Counted from the stretch's first letter, positions 9,383 to 19,006 are shown. The stretch: DNA of 64,000 bases from Dickeya fangzhongdai (GCF_002812485.1 NZ_CP025003.1:1240001-1304000), one strand, 5' to 3'. Notes: generated from the sequence alone by a model not told the origin. Translations and numbers: made by a program.

Positions 9383-9681
9383 GAGACTCCCTGCAGGTGA
9401 GTGCAAACGATATGTTGTTTTGGCGGTGCTTGCGGACAATGGCGGTCAGTGAGGCAAGGCGCTTGTTCGTCATGGCGAAACACCGCGTCTTTATCATCGG
9501 CGATTATAGGCGTGCAGTTTAGGGCATGTCCCATAATATCTGTATGGCCCGGCTACCCGGGAGTATTTGGCAGTGTCGTCGCGGACAGGTAATGTGAGAA
9601 ATTAAGCGTACCGGCGGTCTGCGGCAGCGGCAGGGGGCCGCGGCTGTCGGGGCGGAAACGTACCGTAGTCCGGGGCGCCAT
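9383..9681. other. sbcD-phoB divergent intergenic region
   Basis: About 300 non-coding bases upstream of both sbcD (minus) and phoB (plus). Apart from the Pho box at its phoB-proximal end I see only a short palindrome (CCCGGCTACCCGGG, around 9547) and no gene. Confidence 0.5.
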
Positions 9682-9710
9682 TTTTCATAAATCTGTCATA
9701 AAACTGACGC
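9682..9710 (+). promoter_or_regulatory. Pho box (PhoB binding site) before phoB
   Basis: TTTTCAT (9682-9688), CTGTCAT (9693-9699) and CTGACGC (9704-9710) are three 7-mers spaced 11 bp apart, with A/T-rich 4-bp spacers. The first two form a classic 18-bp Pho box. The site lies about 50 bp before the phoB start, consistent with PhoB autoactivation under phosphate limitation. Confidence 0.88.
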
Positions 9711-9757
9711 ATAATGCACACCGCACGCTAACCGTGACGATTAACGGCAGGATTGAT

Positions 9758-10447
9758 ATGGCAAGACGTATTTTGGTGGTGGAAGATGAAGCGCCGATTC
9801 GCGAGATGGTGTGCTTCGTGCTGGAACAGAACGGTTATCAGCCGGTTGAGGCTGAGGATTACGACAGCGCCGTTACCCGGCTGGCCGAACCTTATCCTGA
9901 ACTGGTGCTGCTGGACTGGATGCTGCCCGGCGGGTCCGGTTTGCAGTTTATCAAGCACATGAAACGCGAAGCGCTGACCCGTGATATTCCGGTCATGATG
10001 CTGACGGCGCGTGGTGAAGAAGAAGATCGCGTGCGTGGTCTTGAAGTCGGCGCCGACGATTACATCACCAAACCGTTTTCGCCCAAAGAACTGGTGGCGC
10101 GCATCAAGGCGGTGATGCGCCGGATTTCGCCGATGGCGGTTGAGGAAGTGATTGAAATGCGCGGGTTGAGCCTGGATCCCTCTTCGCATCGGGTGACCAC
10201 GGAAGAACACGCGCTGGATATGGGGCCGACGGAGTTCAAGCTGCTGCATTTCTTTATGACGCACCCGGAACGGGTATATAGTCGTGAGCAGTTGCTGAAT
10301 CACGTATGGGGCACTAACGTTTATGTTGAGGATCGCACTGTGGATGTCCATATCCGCCGCCTGCGCAAGGCGCTGGAAACCAGCGGACACGACAAGATGG
10401 TTCAGACCGTTCGGGGAACTGGATACCGTTTCTCAACACGTTATTGA
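9758..10447 (+). CDS. phoB: Phosphate regulon response regulator PhoB
   Basis: 229 residues from ATG at 9758 ([13 protein letters not shown]); the upstream in-frame codon at 9734 is not used in the family. The receiver domain has acidic pocket E9-D10, phosphoacceptor D53 in [10 protein letters not shown]83 and K105. The winged-helix OmpR/PhoB DNA-binding domain covers about 130-227, with [13 protein letters not shown] and [10 protein letters not shown] at its end. Phospho-PhoB activates the phosphate-starvation regulon through Pho boxes such as the one upstream. It is followed closely by phoR, with which it forms an operon. Confidence 0.98.
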   Translation: MARRILVVEDEAPIREMVCFVLEQNGYQPVEAEDYDSAVTRLAEPYPELVLLDWMLPGGSGLQFIKHMKREALTRDIPVMMLTARGEEEDRVRGLEVGADDYITKPFSPKELVARIKAVMRRISPMAVEEVIEMRGLSLDPSSHRVTTEEHALDMGPTEFKLLHFFMTHPERVYSREQLLNHVWGTNVYVEDRTVDVHIRRLRKALETSGHDKMVQTVRGTGYRFSTRY

Positions 10448-10474
10448 TAGCGTGAGTCCCGGAGAAAATCTGAC

Positions 10475-11797
10475 GTGCTAGAACGTTTGTCCTGGAAAAA
10501 GCTGGCGCTGGAGCTGGCTTTTTTTTGTTTGCCCGGTCTGCTGCTGGGGCTGATTATCGGCTATCTGCCCTGGTTTCTGCTGGCGTCGGTACTGGCGGCG
10601 CTGTGCTGGAACTTCTATAACCAGCTGCGCCTGTCCTACTGGCTGTGGGTTGACCGCAGCATGACCCCGCCGCCCGGCCGCTGGAGCTGGGAGCCGCTGT
10701 TTTACGGCCTCTATCAGATGCAACTGCGCAACCGCCGCCGTCGGCGCGAGCTGGCGCTGCTGATTAAACGCTTTCGCAGCGGGGCGGAATCGTTGCCGGA
10801 TGCGGTGGTCATCACCACCGAAGAGGGCGTCATCATCTGGTGTAACCGGCTGGCTCAGCACCTGCTCAGCTTTCGCTGGCCGGAAGACAACGGTCAGAAC
10901 ATCCTCAACCTGCTGCGTTACCCGGAGTTCACTCAGTACATGCAACAGCAAGACTTCAGCCGCCCGCTGACGCTGATGCTGAAAAATTCCCACCACGTGG
11001 AATTCCGGGTGATGCCCTACTCGGAAGGGCAACTGCTGATGGTGGCCCGCGATGTGACCCAGATGCACCAACTGGAAGGCGCGCGCCGCAACTTCTTCGC
11101 CAACGTCAGCCACGAGCTGCGCACGCCGTTGACGGTGTTGCAGGGCTATCTGGAGATGATGAACGACGAATCGCTGGATGGCGCGTTGCAGTCTAAGGCA
11201 TTGCACACCATGCAGGAGCAAACCCGCCGCATGGACGGGTTGGTGCGGCAATTGTTGACGCTGTCGCGCATCGAAGCCGCCGCCGCCATCGATCTTAACG
11301 AGAAGGTGGATATCCCGCTGATGCTGCGGGTGCTCAAGCGTGAAGCCGATACCCTGAGTCAGGGGCGTCACGAGATTGTGTTTCGCGTCAACGAGCAACT
11401 GCAGGTGTTCGGCAACGAAGAGCAGTTGCGCAGCGCGGTGTCGAATCTGGTGTATAACGCCGTCAACCATACGCCGCAGGGTACCCGCATTGAGGTATGC
11501 TGGCAGCAGACGCCGCAGGGCGCGCAGTTCCAGGTCAGCGATAACGGCCCGGGCATCGCCGCCGAACATCTTCCCCGCCTGACCGAGCGTTTTTATCGCG
11601 TCGACAAGGCCCGTTCGCGCCAGACCGGCGGCAGCGGGCTAGGGCTGGCGATCGTCAAGCATGCGCTCAGCCACCACGACTCCCGGCTGGAGATCCTCAG
11701 CGAAGAGGGCGCCGGCTCCCGCTTCATGTTCACGTTGCCGAACCGGCTGATAGTCCGCTCGGTGCTGAGTCAGAACGCCGCGAATCCACAGCTGTAA
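10475..11797 (+). CDS. phoR: Phosphate regulon sensor kinase PhoR
   Basis: 440 residues, GTG start. Two hydrophobic helices near the N terminus (about 10-50) anchor it in the inner membrane. A charged linker and a PAS domain (about 95-195) follow. The DHp helix has H213 in [16 protein letters not shown], the autophosphorylated histidine. The ATPase domain has N box [14 protein letters not shown]1 SDNGPGI and G2 [15 protein letters not shown]. It has no large periplasmic sensor domain, in line with PhoR sensing phosphate through the Pst transporter and PhoU. The gap to phoB is 27 bp. Confidence 0.98.
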   Translation: MLERLSWKKLALELAFFCLPGLLLGLIIGYLPWFLLASVLAALCWNFYNQLRLSYWLWVDRSMTPPPGRWSWEPLFYGLYQMQLRNRRRRRELALLIKRFRSGAESLPDAVVITTEEGVIIWCNRLAQHLLSFRWPEDNGQNILNLLRYPEFTQYMQQQDFSRPLTLMLKNSHHVEFRVMPYSEGQLLMVARDVTQMHQLEGARRNFFANVSHELRTPLTVLQGYLEMMNDESLDGALQSKALHTMQEQTRRMDGLVRQLLTLSRIEAAAAIDLNEKVDIPLMLRVLKREADTLSQGRHEIVFRVNEQLQVFGNEEQLRSAVSNLVYNAVNHTPQGTRIEVCWQQTPQGAQFQVSDNGPGIAAEHLPRLTERFYRVDKARSRQTGGSGLGLAIVKHALSHHDSRLEILSEEGAGSRFMFTLPNRLIVRSVLSQNAANPQL

Positions 11798-11878
11798 TGA
11801 CGGCGGCGGGGCTTGATTGTCTCCGCCGCTGTGCCGAAAATAGCGTGCTCTTGTCTTTCACCCCGATGGAAACCGCAC

Positions 11879-12856
11879 ATGATACCCACCCGCCGCCTGC
11901 TTGCCTTGCTGTTGTGCCTGTTCGGTCAGGCCGCCGCCGCTGCGCCGCAGGCGATGCTGGCGGGTAACCTGTCCAGCGCCGGCTCCGACACGCTGGCGAA
12001 CCTGATGACCTTCTGGGCGGCGGATTTCAGCCAGCATTACCCCGGCGTTAACCTGCAGATTCAGGCGGCCGGCTCGTCGTCGGCGCCGACGGCGCTGGCG
12101 GCAGGGGCGGCGCAGCTGGGGCCGATGAGCCGGCCGATGAAGAGCAGCGAAATCGAAGCGTTCGAGCAGCATTACGGGTACGCGCCGACGGCGGTGCCGG
12201 TGGCGCTGGACGCGCTGGTGGTGCTGGTCAATCAGGATAACCCGATTACCGGGCTGACGGTGCGCCAGCTTGACGCCATCTTTTCCGTGACGCGCCGCTG
12301 CGGCGCTGGAAAAACGGTGCAACGTTGGCAGGAACTGGGGCTGAACGGCGTCTGGCGACAACGATCGCTACTGCGTTATGGGCGCAATTCAGCCTCCGGC
12401 ACCTATGGCTTTTTCAAACAACAGGCGCTGTGCGGCGGCGATTTCCTGCCGCAGGTCAACGAATTGCCCGGTTCAGCCTCGGTAGTGCAGGCGGTGGCGG
12501 CGTCGGTCAACGCCATCGGTTACGCCAGCATCGGCTTTCGCGCCAGCGGGGTACGGGTGCTGCCGCTGGCGGCCAGCGACAAAGACGATTACGTGCTGCC
12601 GACCGCCGACACCATCCGCAGCGGGCGTTATCCCTATACCCGCTATCTCTACATCTACGTCAATAAAATGCCTGGTAAACCGCTGGAACCGCTGACCGCC
12701 GCGTTTCTGGAGCGGGTACTGTCGGCGCCGGGGCAGGCGCTGGTCAGCCAGGATGGTTACCTGCCGCTGCCGGAAATGGCGCGCGAGCAGGCCAGACAAC
12801 TGCTTGGGCTTGGCGATGCCGTTTCGTCGTCGATGGGTGATCCTGCAATAAACTGA
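11879..12856 (+). CDS. PstS-like periplasmic phosphate-binding protein
   Basis: 325 residues from the ATG at 11879, which gives a clean signal peptide (MIPTRRLLALLLCLFGQAAAAAPQA). The mature part is a type-2 periplasmic binding fold of the PstS family: AGSDTLANLMTFWAADF near the start, SSAPTALAAGAAQLGPMSRPMK, then RNSASGTYGFFKQQALCG, the phosphate-contacting serine-rich region. Two cysteines (CGAGK and LCGGD) may form a disulphide. It lies 81 bp behind phoR on the same strand, with no terminator seen between, so it is probably read with phoBR and could act in phosphate uptake or sensing. It is not beside pstCAB here. The phosphate ligand is a family-based inference. Confidence 0.82.
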   Translation: MIPTRRLLALLLCLFGQAAAAAPQAMLAGNLSSAGSDTLANLMTFWAADFSQHYPGVNLQIQAAGSSSAPTALAAGAAQLGPMSRPMKSSEIEAFEQHYGYAPTAVPVALDALVVLVNQDNPITGLTVRQLDAIFSVTRRCGAGKTVQRWQELGLNGVWRQRSLLRYGRNSASGTYGFFKQQALCGGDFLPQVNELPGSASVVQAVAASVNAIGYASIGFRASGVRVLPLAASDKDDYVLPTADTIRSGRYPYTRYLYIYVNKMPGKPLEPLTAAFLERVLSAPGQALVSQDGYLPLPEMAREQARQLLGLGDAVSSSMGDPAIN

Positions 12857-12865
12857 TGCCTAAGA

Positions 12866-12878
12866 TGAATTTATTTCA
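12866..12878 (+). promoter_or_regulatory. MetR binding site 1
   Basis: TGAATTTATTTCA is a perfect match to the MetR consensus TGAANNTNNTTCA. It stands 195 bp before the MetE-like start and exactly 20 bp before a second MetR-like site. MetR with homocysteine activates metE in enterics. Confidence 0.75.
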
Positions 12879-12885
12879 CGTGACG

Positions 12886-12898
12886 TGAAAATTCTTCC
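12886..12898 (+). promoter_or_regulatory. MetR binding site 2
   Basis: TGAAAATTCTTCC matches the MetR consensus TGAANNTNNTTCA at all but the last base. A pair of such sites is the usual arrangement at MetR-activated promoters. Confidence 0.65.
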
Positions 12899-12932
12899 AT
12901 TGTCGCTGAGAAAAACTCATGACAGGATAGCT

Positions 12933-12956
12933 CCATGTCTAGCCGTCTGGATGGCT
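12933..12956 (+). promoter_or_regulatory. Candidate MetJ operator (three tandem Met boxes)
   Basis: Three adjoining 8-mers compared with the consensus AGACGTCT: CCATGTCT (5 of 8), AGCCGTCT (7 of 8) and GGATGGCT (5 of 8). MetJ binds tandem boxes in which one is strong and the neighbours weak. The position, between the MetR sites and the gene, suits repression by MetJ with S-adenosylmethionine. Confidence 0.6.
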
Positions 12957-13060
12957 ATAAAGTTCAGCGGCGTAACTATTTCCTCTAAAAATCAATTCAT
13001 CTAAAAATCGACTGACTGAAACCGATCCGTTTCGCGTCAGCTGAAGTGCAGGAGCTAAAC

Positions 13061-14167
13061 ATGACACAAGCCCTTCCTCCGTTCCGTGCCGATGTGGTCG
13101 GCAGTTTGTTGCGTCCGGCTGCCATCAAGCAGGCGCGTTTGCAGTTTCAGGCCGGTGAGATTGATGCGGCAGCGTTGCGCCGCGTCGAAGATCAGGAAAT
13201 TCAGCGTGCGGTGGAATTGCAGCGCGCGGCGGGTCTGCAACTGGTGACCGACGGCGAGTTTCGTCGCGCCTGGTGGCACTTCGACTTCTTTGACAACCTG
13301 AACGGCGTGGAACGTTATGAAGCGGAGCAGGGCATCCAGTTCAACGGCGTGCAGACTAAAGCCCGCGGTGTAAAAGTGACCGGGAAGGTCAGCTTTAATC
13401 CGCAGCACCCGATGCTGGACGATTTCCGTTTCCTCAAAAGCGTGGCCGGCGACGCCGTAGCCAAAATGACCATCCCCAGCCCGAGCGTGCTGCATTTCCG
13501 CGGCGGCCGTAGCGTAATCGACAGTACCGTTTATCCGGATCTGGCAGACTACTTCGACGATCTGGCGCAGACCTGGCGTGATGCCATCCATGCGTTCTAT
13601 GACGCGGGCTGCCGTTATCTGCAACTGGACGATACGGTGTGGGCGTATCTGTGCTCCGAAGACCAGAAGCGCCAAATCCGCGAACGCGGTGATGATCCGG
13701 ATTATCTGCGTCGCACCTATGCGCAGGTGCTGAACAAGGCGCTGGAAGGTAAACCGGCCGATCTGGTGGTGGGCCTGCATGTTTGCCGCGGCAACTTCCG
13801 TTCCACCTGGATTTCCGAAGGCGGCTATGAGCCGGTGGCGGAAACCCTGTTTGGCGAAGTGAAAGTGGATGCGTTCTTCCTCGAATATGATACCGAACGG
13901 GCGGGCGGGTTCGAACCGTTGCGTTTCATCAAGCCGGGTCACCAGAAGGTGGTGCTGGGCCTGATTACCACCAAGACCGGGACGCTGGAAAATGCGGACG
14001 ACGTGCAGAAGCGCATTGCCGAAGCGACGCAATATATTGCGCTGGACCAGCTGTGCTTAAGCCCGCAGTGCGGCTTTGCTTCTACCGAAGAGGGCAACAC
14101 GCTGTCGGAAGCGCAGCAGTGGGACAAACTGAAGCTGGTGGTGGATATCGCCAAACGCGTCTGGTAA
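13061..14167 (+). CDS. MetE-like cobalamin-independent methionine synthase family protein (short form)
   Basis: 368 residues from ATG at 13061, with AGGAG upstream; the earlier in-frame start at 13046 precedes that site. It corresponds only to the C-terminal catalytic half of MetE, as in the YxjG/YxjH group. The zinc ligands are present: H240 and C242 in GLHVCRGN, E275 in FFLEYDTERAGG and C337 in LSPQCGFAS. VTDGEFRRAWWHFDFF and DDTVWAYL are family motifs. It should transfer a methyl group to homocysteine (or a related thiol); the methyl donor is not settled for this group. MetR and MetJ sites upstream place it in the methionine regulon. E. coli has no gene here. Confidence 0.85.
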   Translation: MTQALPPFRADVVGSLLRPAAIKQARLQFQAGEIDAAALRRVEDQEIQRAVELQRAAGLQLVTDGEFRRAWWHFDFFDNLNGVERYEAEQGIQFNGVQTKARGVKVTGKVSFNPQHPMLDDFRFLKSVAGDAVAKMTIPSPSVLHFRGGRSVIDSTVYPDLADYFDDLAQTWRDAIHAFYDAGCRYLQLDDTVWAYLCSEDQKRQIRERGDDPDYLRRTYAQVLNKALEGKPADLVVGLHVCRGNFRSTWISEGGYEPVAETLFGEVKVDAFFLEYDTERAGGFEPLRFIKPGHQKVVLGLITTKTGTLENADDVQKRIAEATQYIALDQLCLSPQCGFASTEEGNTLSEAQQWDKLKLVVDIAKRVW

Positions 14168-14200
14168 TCACCGGCGCTGCAAACCAATATGCTTTTTTAT

Positions 14201-14231
14201 AACGCCGGCGCGTATTACCGGCGTTTTTTAT
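14201..14231 (+). terminator. Intrinsic terminator of the MetE-like gene
   Basis: AACGCCGG (14201-14208) and CCGGCGTT (14218-14225) form an 8-bp stem, followed by a T-run (GCGTTTTTTATTT). Confidence 0.88.
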
Positions 14232-14595
14232 TTCTATAAGTTTTTAATATGGATAATTATTGCTCGTTGTCGTAATTTTGAGCTGATTTATCGCGCTACA
14301 AACTGTTTTAATGCACAAATCATGTATAGTCTGCCCGTGAAAAGATAAACTGAGATGCTATTTTTTTACAAAATATCAGATTAATGTTCTGGTTTACCGA
14401 TCGCGTATTGCCTTTTATTGCTATAAACGTTTTACTTAGCCCCCATTAACGCTGTGCAATAAAATCTCACATCCATAATCCTGCACATCGCACGGACGTC
14501 TCGCTTTTCGCGTGCGCCGCTTTAGCGCCCGGTTTCTGCCGGCAACACCGTTTTTTACAGACAACAACATTTTTACAGGCAACAACAACATACAT
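14232..14595 (+). promoter_or_regulatory. brnQ upstream region, AT-rich
   Basis: About 360 non-coding bases precede brnQ. The stretch to about 14480 is AT-rich compared with its surroundings and should hold the brnQ promoter. TATAGT at 14325-14330 is a possible -10, but no good -35 stands at the right distance. Further on, CGCACG and CGTGCG (about 14490-14517) could pair in the leader. I see no short leader peptide or known riboswitch, and no gene. Confidence 0.35.
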
Positions 14596-15915
14596 ATGAG
14601 TCATCGTTTAACTTCCAAAGATATCGTGGCATTGGGCTTCATGACCTTTGCTCTGTTTGTCGGCGCCGGAAACATCATTTTCCCGCCGATGGTCGGTCAG
14701 CAGGCTGGTGAGCACGTGTGGATCGCCGCGCTCGGTTTCCTGATTACCGCGGTGGGCCTGCCGGTGCTGACGGTGATAGCGTTGGCCCGCGTGGGCGGCG
14801 GTATTGATACGCTGAGCAGCCCGATCGGCAAAAAAGCCGGCGTACTGCTGGCGACGGTCTGCTATCTGGCGGTCGGGCCGCTGTTCGCCACGCCGCGTAC
14901 CGCTACGGTATCGTTCGAAGTCGGGATCGCGCCGCTGGTGGGCGAAGGCGCGTCGCCGCTGTTGATTTACAGCCTGATTTACTTCGCCATTGTGATCGCG
15001 ATTTCGCTCTATCCCGGCCGTTTGCTGGATACCGTCGGGCATATTCTGGCGCCGGTGAAAATCATCGCGCTGACCGTGCTGGGCATCGCGGCATTGCTAT
15101 GGCCGGCCGGCTCGCCGGCGCCGACCGCCGAAGCGTACCAGCAGGTGCCGTTTTCCAGCGGTTTCGTCAACGGCTATCTGACCATGGACACGCTGGGCGC
15201 GATGGTGTTCGGCATTGTGATTGTCAACGCCGCCCGTTCACGCGGCATCACCGATGCGGCGCTGTTGACCCGCTACACCATTCTGGCTGGGTTGATCGCC
15301 GGTCTGGGGCTGACGTTGGTGTACCTGAGCCTGTTCCACCTCGGTTCTTTCAGCGGTTCGCTGGTGCCGAACGCGCAGAATGGCGCCGAGATCCTGCACG
15401 CTTATGTGCAATACACCTTCGGTAATATGGGCAGCAGCTTCTTGGCGTTGCTGATTTTTATCGCCTGTATGGTGACCGCGGTAGGGTTGACCTGCGCCTG
15501 CGCCGAATTTTTTGCTCAGTACCTGCCGTTGTCCTACCGTGCGTTGGTATTTGTGCTGGGGCTGTTCTCGATGGTGGTGTCCAATCTGGGGCTGAGTCAC
15601 CTGATTCAGCTGTCGGTGCCGGTGCTGACCGCCATCTATCCGCCGTGTATCGTTCTGGTGCTGTTGAGTTTCACCCGCCGCTGGTGGAATAACAGCACCC
15701 ACGTCATCGCGCCGGTGATGTTGGTCAGTCTGTTGTTCGGTCTGGTTGACGGCATCAAGTCGTCCGCTTTTCAGCCGTTGCTGCCGGGCTGGATGCAGAG
15801 CCTGCCGATGAGCGAGCAAGGGCTGGCCTGGCTGCCGCCGTCGCTGATCATTCTGCTGGTGGTGGCGATTTATGACCGCATCACCGGTCGTCAGGAAGTT
15901 ACCGCACATTCCTGA
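14596..15915 (+). CDS. brnQ: Branched-chain amino acid transporter BrnQ
   Basis: 439 residues from ATG at 14596 ([31 protein letters not shown]); a longer frame from 14512 adds a segment not found in the family. It belongs to the LIVCS family of sodium- or proton-coupled leucine, isoleucine and valine importers, with 12 predicted membrane helices across its length. The conserved [14 protein letters not shown] loop in helix 1 is diagnostic. It sits in the inner membrane. As in E. coli it lies after phoR and before proY, but here the PstS-like and MetE-like genes intervene. Confidence 0.97.
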   Translation: MSHRLTSKDIVALGFMTFALFVGAGNIIFPPMVGQQAGEHVWIAALGFLITAVGLPVLTVIALARVGGGIDTLSSPIGKKAGVLLATVCYLAVGPLFATPRTATVSFEVGIAPLVGEGASPLLIYSLIYFAIVIAISLYPGRLLDTVGHILAPVKIIALTVLGIAALLWPAGSPAPTAEAYQQVPFSSGFVNGYLTMDTLGAMVFGIVIVNAARSRGITDAALLTRYTILAGLIAGLGLTLVYLSLFHLGSFSGSLVPNAQNGAEILHAYVQYTFGNMGSSFLALLIFIACMVTAVGLTCACAEFFAQYLPLSYRALVFVLGLFSMVVSNLGLSHLIQLSVPVLTAIYPPCIVLVLLSFTRRWWNNSTHVIAPVMLVSLLFGLVDGIKSSAFQPLLPGWMQSLPMSEQGLAWLPPSLIILLVVAIYDRITGRQEVTAHS

Positions 15916-15938
15916 GTACGGTTTGACTGATGTTTTTC

Positions 15939-15966
15939 ACCACAGGCGTTTGCCTGTGGTTTTTTC
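15939..15966 (+). terminator. Intrinsic terminator of brnQ
   Basis: ACCACAGGC (15939-15947), loop GTTT, GCCTGTGGT (15952-15960), then TTTTTC. A textbook Rho-independent terminator. Confidence 0.95.
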
Positions 15967-15992
15967 GTTTGTAAAGACAGGGTTGCTCATTT

Positions 15993-16029
15993 ATGGAACA
16001 ACAATCCAAACCTATGGAACAACAATCCA
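15993..16029 (+). repeat. 21-bp-period direct repeat at the proY start
   Basis: ATGGAACAACAATCCA occurs at 15993-16008 and again at 16014-16029. The period of 21 keeps the frame, so the repeat duplicates the start codon and MEQQS. Confidence 0.9.
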
Positions 16030-17366
16030 GACTCAAGCGCGGCTTAAGTACGCGGCATATTCGTTTTATCGCGCTGGGCTCCGCCATCGGCACCGGGCTG
16101 TTTTATGGTTCGGCCAGCGCCATCCAGATGGCGGGCCCCAGCGTGTTGCTGGCGTATCTGATTGGCGGCGTGTTCGCCTATATCATTATGCGTGCGCTGG
16201 GCGAGATGTCCGTCAACAACCCGCAGGCCAGTTCCTTTTCCCGCTACGCTCGCGATTACCTCGGCCCGCTGGCCGGTTACATCACCGGCTGGACCTACTG
16301 CTTTGAAATGCTGATTGTGGCGATTGCCGACGTTACCGCCTTCGGCATCTATATGGGCGTCTGGTTTCCGGCGGTGCCGCATTGGATCTGGGTGTTGAGC
16401 GTGGTGCTGATCATCGGCGCCATCAACCTGATGAACGTTAAAGTGTTCGGCGAGCTGGAGTTCTGGCTGTCGTTCTTTAAGGTCGCCACCATTGTGGTGA
16501 TGATCGTGGCCGGGATCGGCATCATCGTCTGGGGGATCGGCAACGGCGGCGAGCCTACCGGCATCCATAATTTGTGGACCAACGGCGGTTTCTTCAGCAA
16601 CGGCGTGATGGGGATGATTCTGTCGTTGCAGATGGTGATGTTTGCCTATGGCGGCGTGGAGATTATCGGGATCACCGCCGGCGAAGCCAAAGAGCCGCAT
16701 AAATCCATTCCGCGCGCCATCAACTCGGTGCCCTGGCGTATTCTGGTGTTCTATGTCGGTACCCTGTTCGTGATCATGTCGATTTATCCGTGGAATCAGG
16801 TAGGGACCAGCGGCAGCCCGTTCGTACTGACCTTCCAGCACATGGGCATCACGGCGGCGGCCGGTATCCTTAATTTCGTGGTGATTACCGCTTCGCTCTC
16901 CGCCATCAACAGCGACGTGTTCGGCGTCGGCCGCATGCTGCACGGCATGGCGGAGCAGGGGCATGCGCCGCAGGTGTTCAGCCGCCTGTCGCGGCGCGGC
17001 ACGCCCTGGGTCACGGTGGTGGTGATGGTGCTGGCGCTGCTGGTGGCGGTGTACCTCAACTACATCATGCCGGAGAAGGTGTTTCTGGTGATCGCCTCGC
17101 TGGCGACCTTCGCCACCGTCTGGGTGTGGATCATGATTCTGTGCTCGCAGATTGCCTTTCGCCGCAAACTGAGCCGCGAGCAGGCCAAAGCGCTGGCGTT
17201 TCCGTTGCCGGGCGGCGCAGCGACCGCGGTGGTCGGCATCGTGTTCCTGGTGTTTATCATCGGCCTGATTGGCTACTTCCCGGATACCCGCATTGCGCTG
17301 TACGCCGGCATGGTGTGGATTGCACTGCTGCTGGCGAGTTACGCGCTTCGCCGGCGCGGTAGCTGA
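15993..17366 (+). CDS. proY: Proline-specific permease ProY
   Basis: 457 residues of the APC amino-acid permease superfamily, with 12 predicted helices. Family signatures include [23 protein letters not shown] and the mid-protein [15 protein letters not shown]. It is a cytoplasmic-membrane proton symporter close to E. coli ProY. The N terminus is odd: the first 16 bases, ATGGAACAACAATCCA, recur 21 bp downstream, giving [17 protein letters not shown]. Either ATG (15993 or 16014) could start the protein; the second gives a terminus closer to the usual length. In E. coli malZ follows; it is absent here. Confidence 0.93.
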   Translation: MEQQSKPMEQQSRLKRGLSTRHIRFIALGSAIGTGLFYGSASAIQMAGPSVLLAYLIGGVFAYIIMRALGEMSVNNPQASSFSRYARDYLGPLAGYITGWTYCFEMLIVAIADVTAFGIYMGVWFPAVPHWIWVLSVVLIIGAINLMNVKVFGELEFWLSFFKVATIVVMIVAGIGIIVWGIGNGGEPTGIHNLWTNGGFFSNGVMGMILSLQMVMFAYGGVEIIGITAGEAKEPHKSIPRAINSVPWRILVFYVGTLFVIMSIYPWNQVGTSGSPFVLTFQHMGITAAAGILNFVVITASLSAINSDVFGVGRMLHGMAEQGHAPQVFSRLSRRGTPWVTVVVMVLALLVAVYLNYIMPEKVFLVIASLATFATVWVWIMILCSQIAFRRKLSREQAKALAFPLPGGAATAVVGIVFLVFIIGLIGYFPDTRIALYAGMVWIALLLASYALRRRGS

Positions 17367-17406
17367 GCGTACTGACCTGCATTGCCCGCCGCCGGATGGC
17401 GGGCAT

Positions 17407-17435
17407 AAAAAAGCCAGCGGACGAAGCCGCTGGCT
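17407..17435 (-). terminator. Intrinsic terminator of the peroxiredoxin gene
   Basis: On the minus strand AGCCAGCGG and CCGCTGGCT pair (17412-17420 with 17427-17435, loop of 6), followed by a T-run (the A-run at 17407-17412 on the plus strand). A second stem on the proY side, GCCCGCC with GGCGGGC (17384-17404), has no T-run. Confidence 0.9.
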
Positions 17436-17459
17436 GATTACTGATATCGAATACGCCGA

Positions 17460-18062
17460 TTACAGGTTGTTGGCGTTTTCCTTCAGGTATTTTGCAACGC
17501 CGTCCGGAGACGCGCCCATACCCGCTTTGCCTTTTTCCCACTGAGCCGGGCATACTTCGCCGTGCTCTTCGTGGAACTGCAGCGCGTCAACCATACGCAC
17601 CATTTCATCGATGTTACGACCCAGCGGCAGATCGTTCACCACCTGGTGACGCACGATGCCGTTTTTGTCGATCAGGAAAGAACCACGCAGCGCCACGCCG
17701 GCTTCCGGATGTTCGATGCCGTAGGCTTTCTGGATTTCGCGTTTAACGTCAGCGACCATCGCGTATTTCACTTCGCCGATACCGCCGTTTTCGACCGGGG
17801 TTTTACGCCAGGCGTTGTGCACGAATTCGGAGTCAAAAGACACACCAACCACTTCAACGCCACGCTTCTTGAACTCTTCGTAGCGGTGATCGAACGCGAT
17901 CAGCTCGGACGGGCATACGAAGGTGAAGTCCATCGGCCAGAAGAAGATCACAGCCGGTTTACCGTTGATGTGCTTTTTCAGATTGAAATTCTCAACGATT
18001 TCCCCACTTCCCAGTACGGCAGCGGCAGTGAAGTCGGGGGCAGGACGAGTTACCAGGACCAT
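17460..18062 (-). CDS. Typical 2-Cys peroxiredoxin (AhpC/TSA family)
   Basis: 200 residues. The peroxidatic cysteine is C50 in FWPMDFTFVCPSE; the resolving cysteine is C171 in HGEVCPAQW, so this is a typical 2-Cys enzyme that works as a dimer or decamer. R residues of the active site follow in GVALRGSFLID. It reduces hydrogen peroxide and organic hydroperoxides in the cytoplasm using a thioredoxin-like donor; no ahpF is beside it. It resembles the tsaA-like peroxiredoxins of Yersinia and Serratia more than E. coli AhpC. A strong OxyR-like palindrome lies about 105 bp upstream. Confidence 0.95.
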   Translation of the reverse strand: MVLVTRPAPDFTAAAVLGSGEIVENFNLKKHINGKPAVIFFWPMDFTFVCPSELIAFDHRYEEFKKRGVEVVGVSFDSEFVHNAWRKTPVENGGIGEVKYAMVADVKREIQKAYGIEHPEAGVALRGSFLIDKNGIVRHQVVNDLPLGRNIDEMVRMVDALQFHEEHGEVCPAQWEKGKAGMGASPDGVAKYLKENANNL

Positions 18063-18164
18063 AATTACTCCTGTAAATAGCTGTTAATGATAGGTGAATG
18101 TAATAAACGCCGTAAGTATAGGTACAGCCTGCCGGTGAATAAAGCGAAAGCGACCAATCAATAA

Positions 18165-18181
18165 GATAGCTTTTGTCTATC
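18165..18181 (-). promoter_or_regulatory. OxyR-like binding palindrome upstream of the peroxiredoxin gene
   Basis: GATAG-CTTTTGT-CTATC fits the OxyR half-site ATAG-N7-CTAT exactly and is extended by one base pair. A second, weaker half-site would fall in the next turn of DNA (around 18188-18202). Its distance of about 105 bp from the start codon allows a promoter between. Confidence 0.6.
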
Positions 18182-18240
18182 GAATCAATTGATAATTCTT
18201 TTCACTGACAGATGAACAGCCTGGCGAGCTGTTCCTCGTT

Positions 18241-18846
18241 TTACCGTGCGGCGTCAGCCGGGCCATCAAGCTGACCTGTTTTTGCCAGATGCATCATACG
18301 AGGATAGAACTGCCAGAATAATGTTTCAAATTGATGGTAGTGATGCTCAATATCGCTGAATGAGCCGGAAAGCGCCGCCAGCTTCGGCCGGCGTACCGAC
18401 ATGCGGTGCAGCACGTCGGCGATAAACGGCAGTTCGGCGTAGCGTTCCAGCCAGCGTTCCGGCCACAGATAATGGTTAAGGTTGCGAAAGCGCTCCGGGC
18501 TGTCGGCCAGATGGGGCGCGATCTGCTGTTCCGCGTCGGCGACGAAGCGCGTCAACGGTATCGCCGGTTCCAGCTTCGGCCAGTTGCGCGCCAGAAAGTG
18601 GTCCCACAGCACATCCAGCGCGATCGGCGCGACCCGGCGATAGTCGGCGCTGAAATGGCGGCAGGCGGTACGCACTTCCGGCAGGCTGTCGGTCAACACA
18701 TCGACGCGACGGTGCAGACGGATACCGGCGACGATTTCGGGCGGGTACAGACTGTCGGGGTTGCCGCGTACGAAATCCGCCATCAGGTTTCCGGTCAGCG
18801 AGCTTTGCGCCAGCGTGGCGAGATGCAGGTGCGCGAGAAAATTCAT
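18241..18846 (-). CDS. acpH: Acyl carrier protein phosphodiesterase AcpH
   Basis: 201 residues starting [10 protein letters not shown], slightly longer than the E. coli protein (193). The motifs [10 protein letters not shown] and [13 protein letters not shown], with conserved acidic and histidine residues, belong to the family that removes the 4'-phosphopantetheine group from acyl carrier protein, using a metal. [12 protein letters not shown] follows mid-protein. It is divergent from queA, as in E. coli. Confidence 0.95.
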   Translation of the reverse strand: MNFLAHLHLATLAQSSLTGNLMADFVRGNPDSLYPPEIVAGIRLHRRVDVLTDSLPEVRTACRHFSADYRRVAPIALDVLWDHFLARNWPKLEPAIPLTRFVADAEQQIAPHLADSPERFRNLNHYLWPERWLERYAELPFIADVLHRMSVRRPKLAALSGSFSDIEHHYHQFETLFWQFYPRMMHLAKTGQLDGPADAAR

Positions 18847-19006
18847 GGCGTCGGAGCGGTCCCTGAAAGGTGAAGAGGCGTAATCAATGCGGCAAGTATA
18901 GAGGAAGGCGACGCTCTGTCCCGCTTATTTCTTGCAGCCGGTCCCGACGGGCTCTAGACTAGGCCGCTTCTTTTGTTCCACTGTGCCGAAAATTAAGTGA
19001 ATGGTC

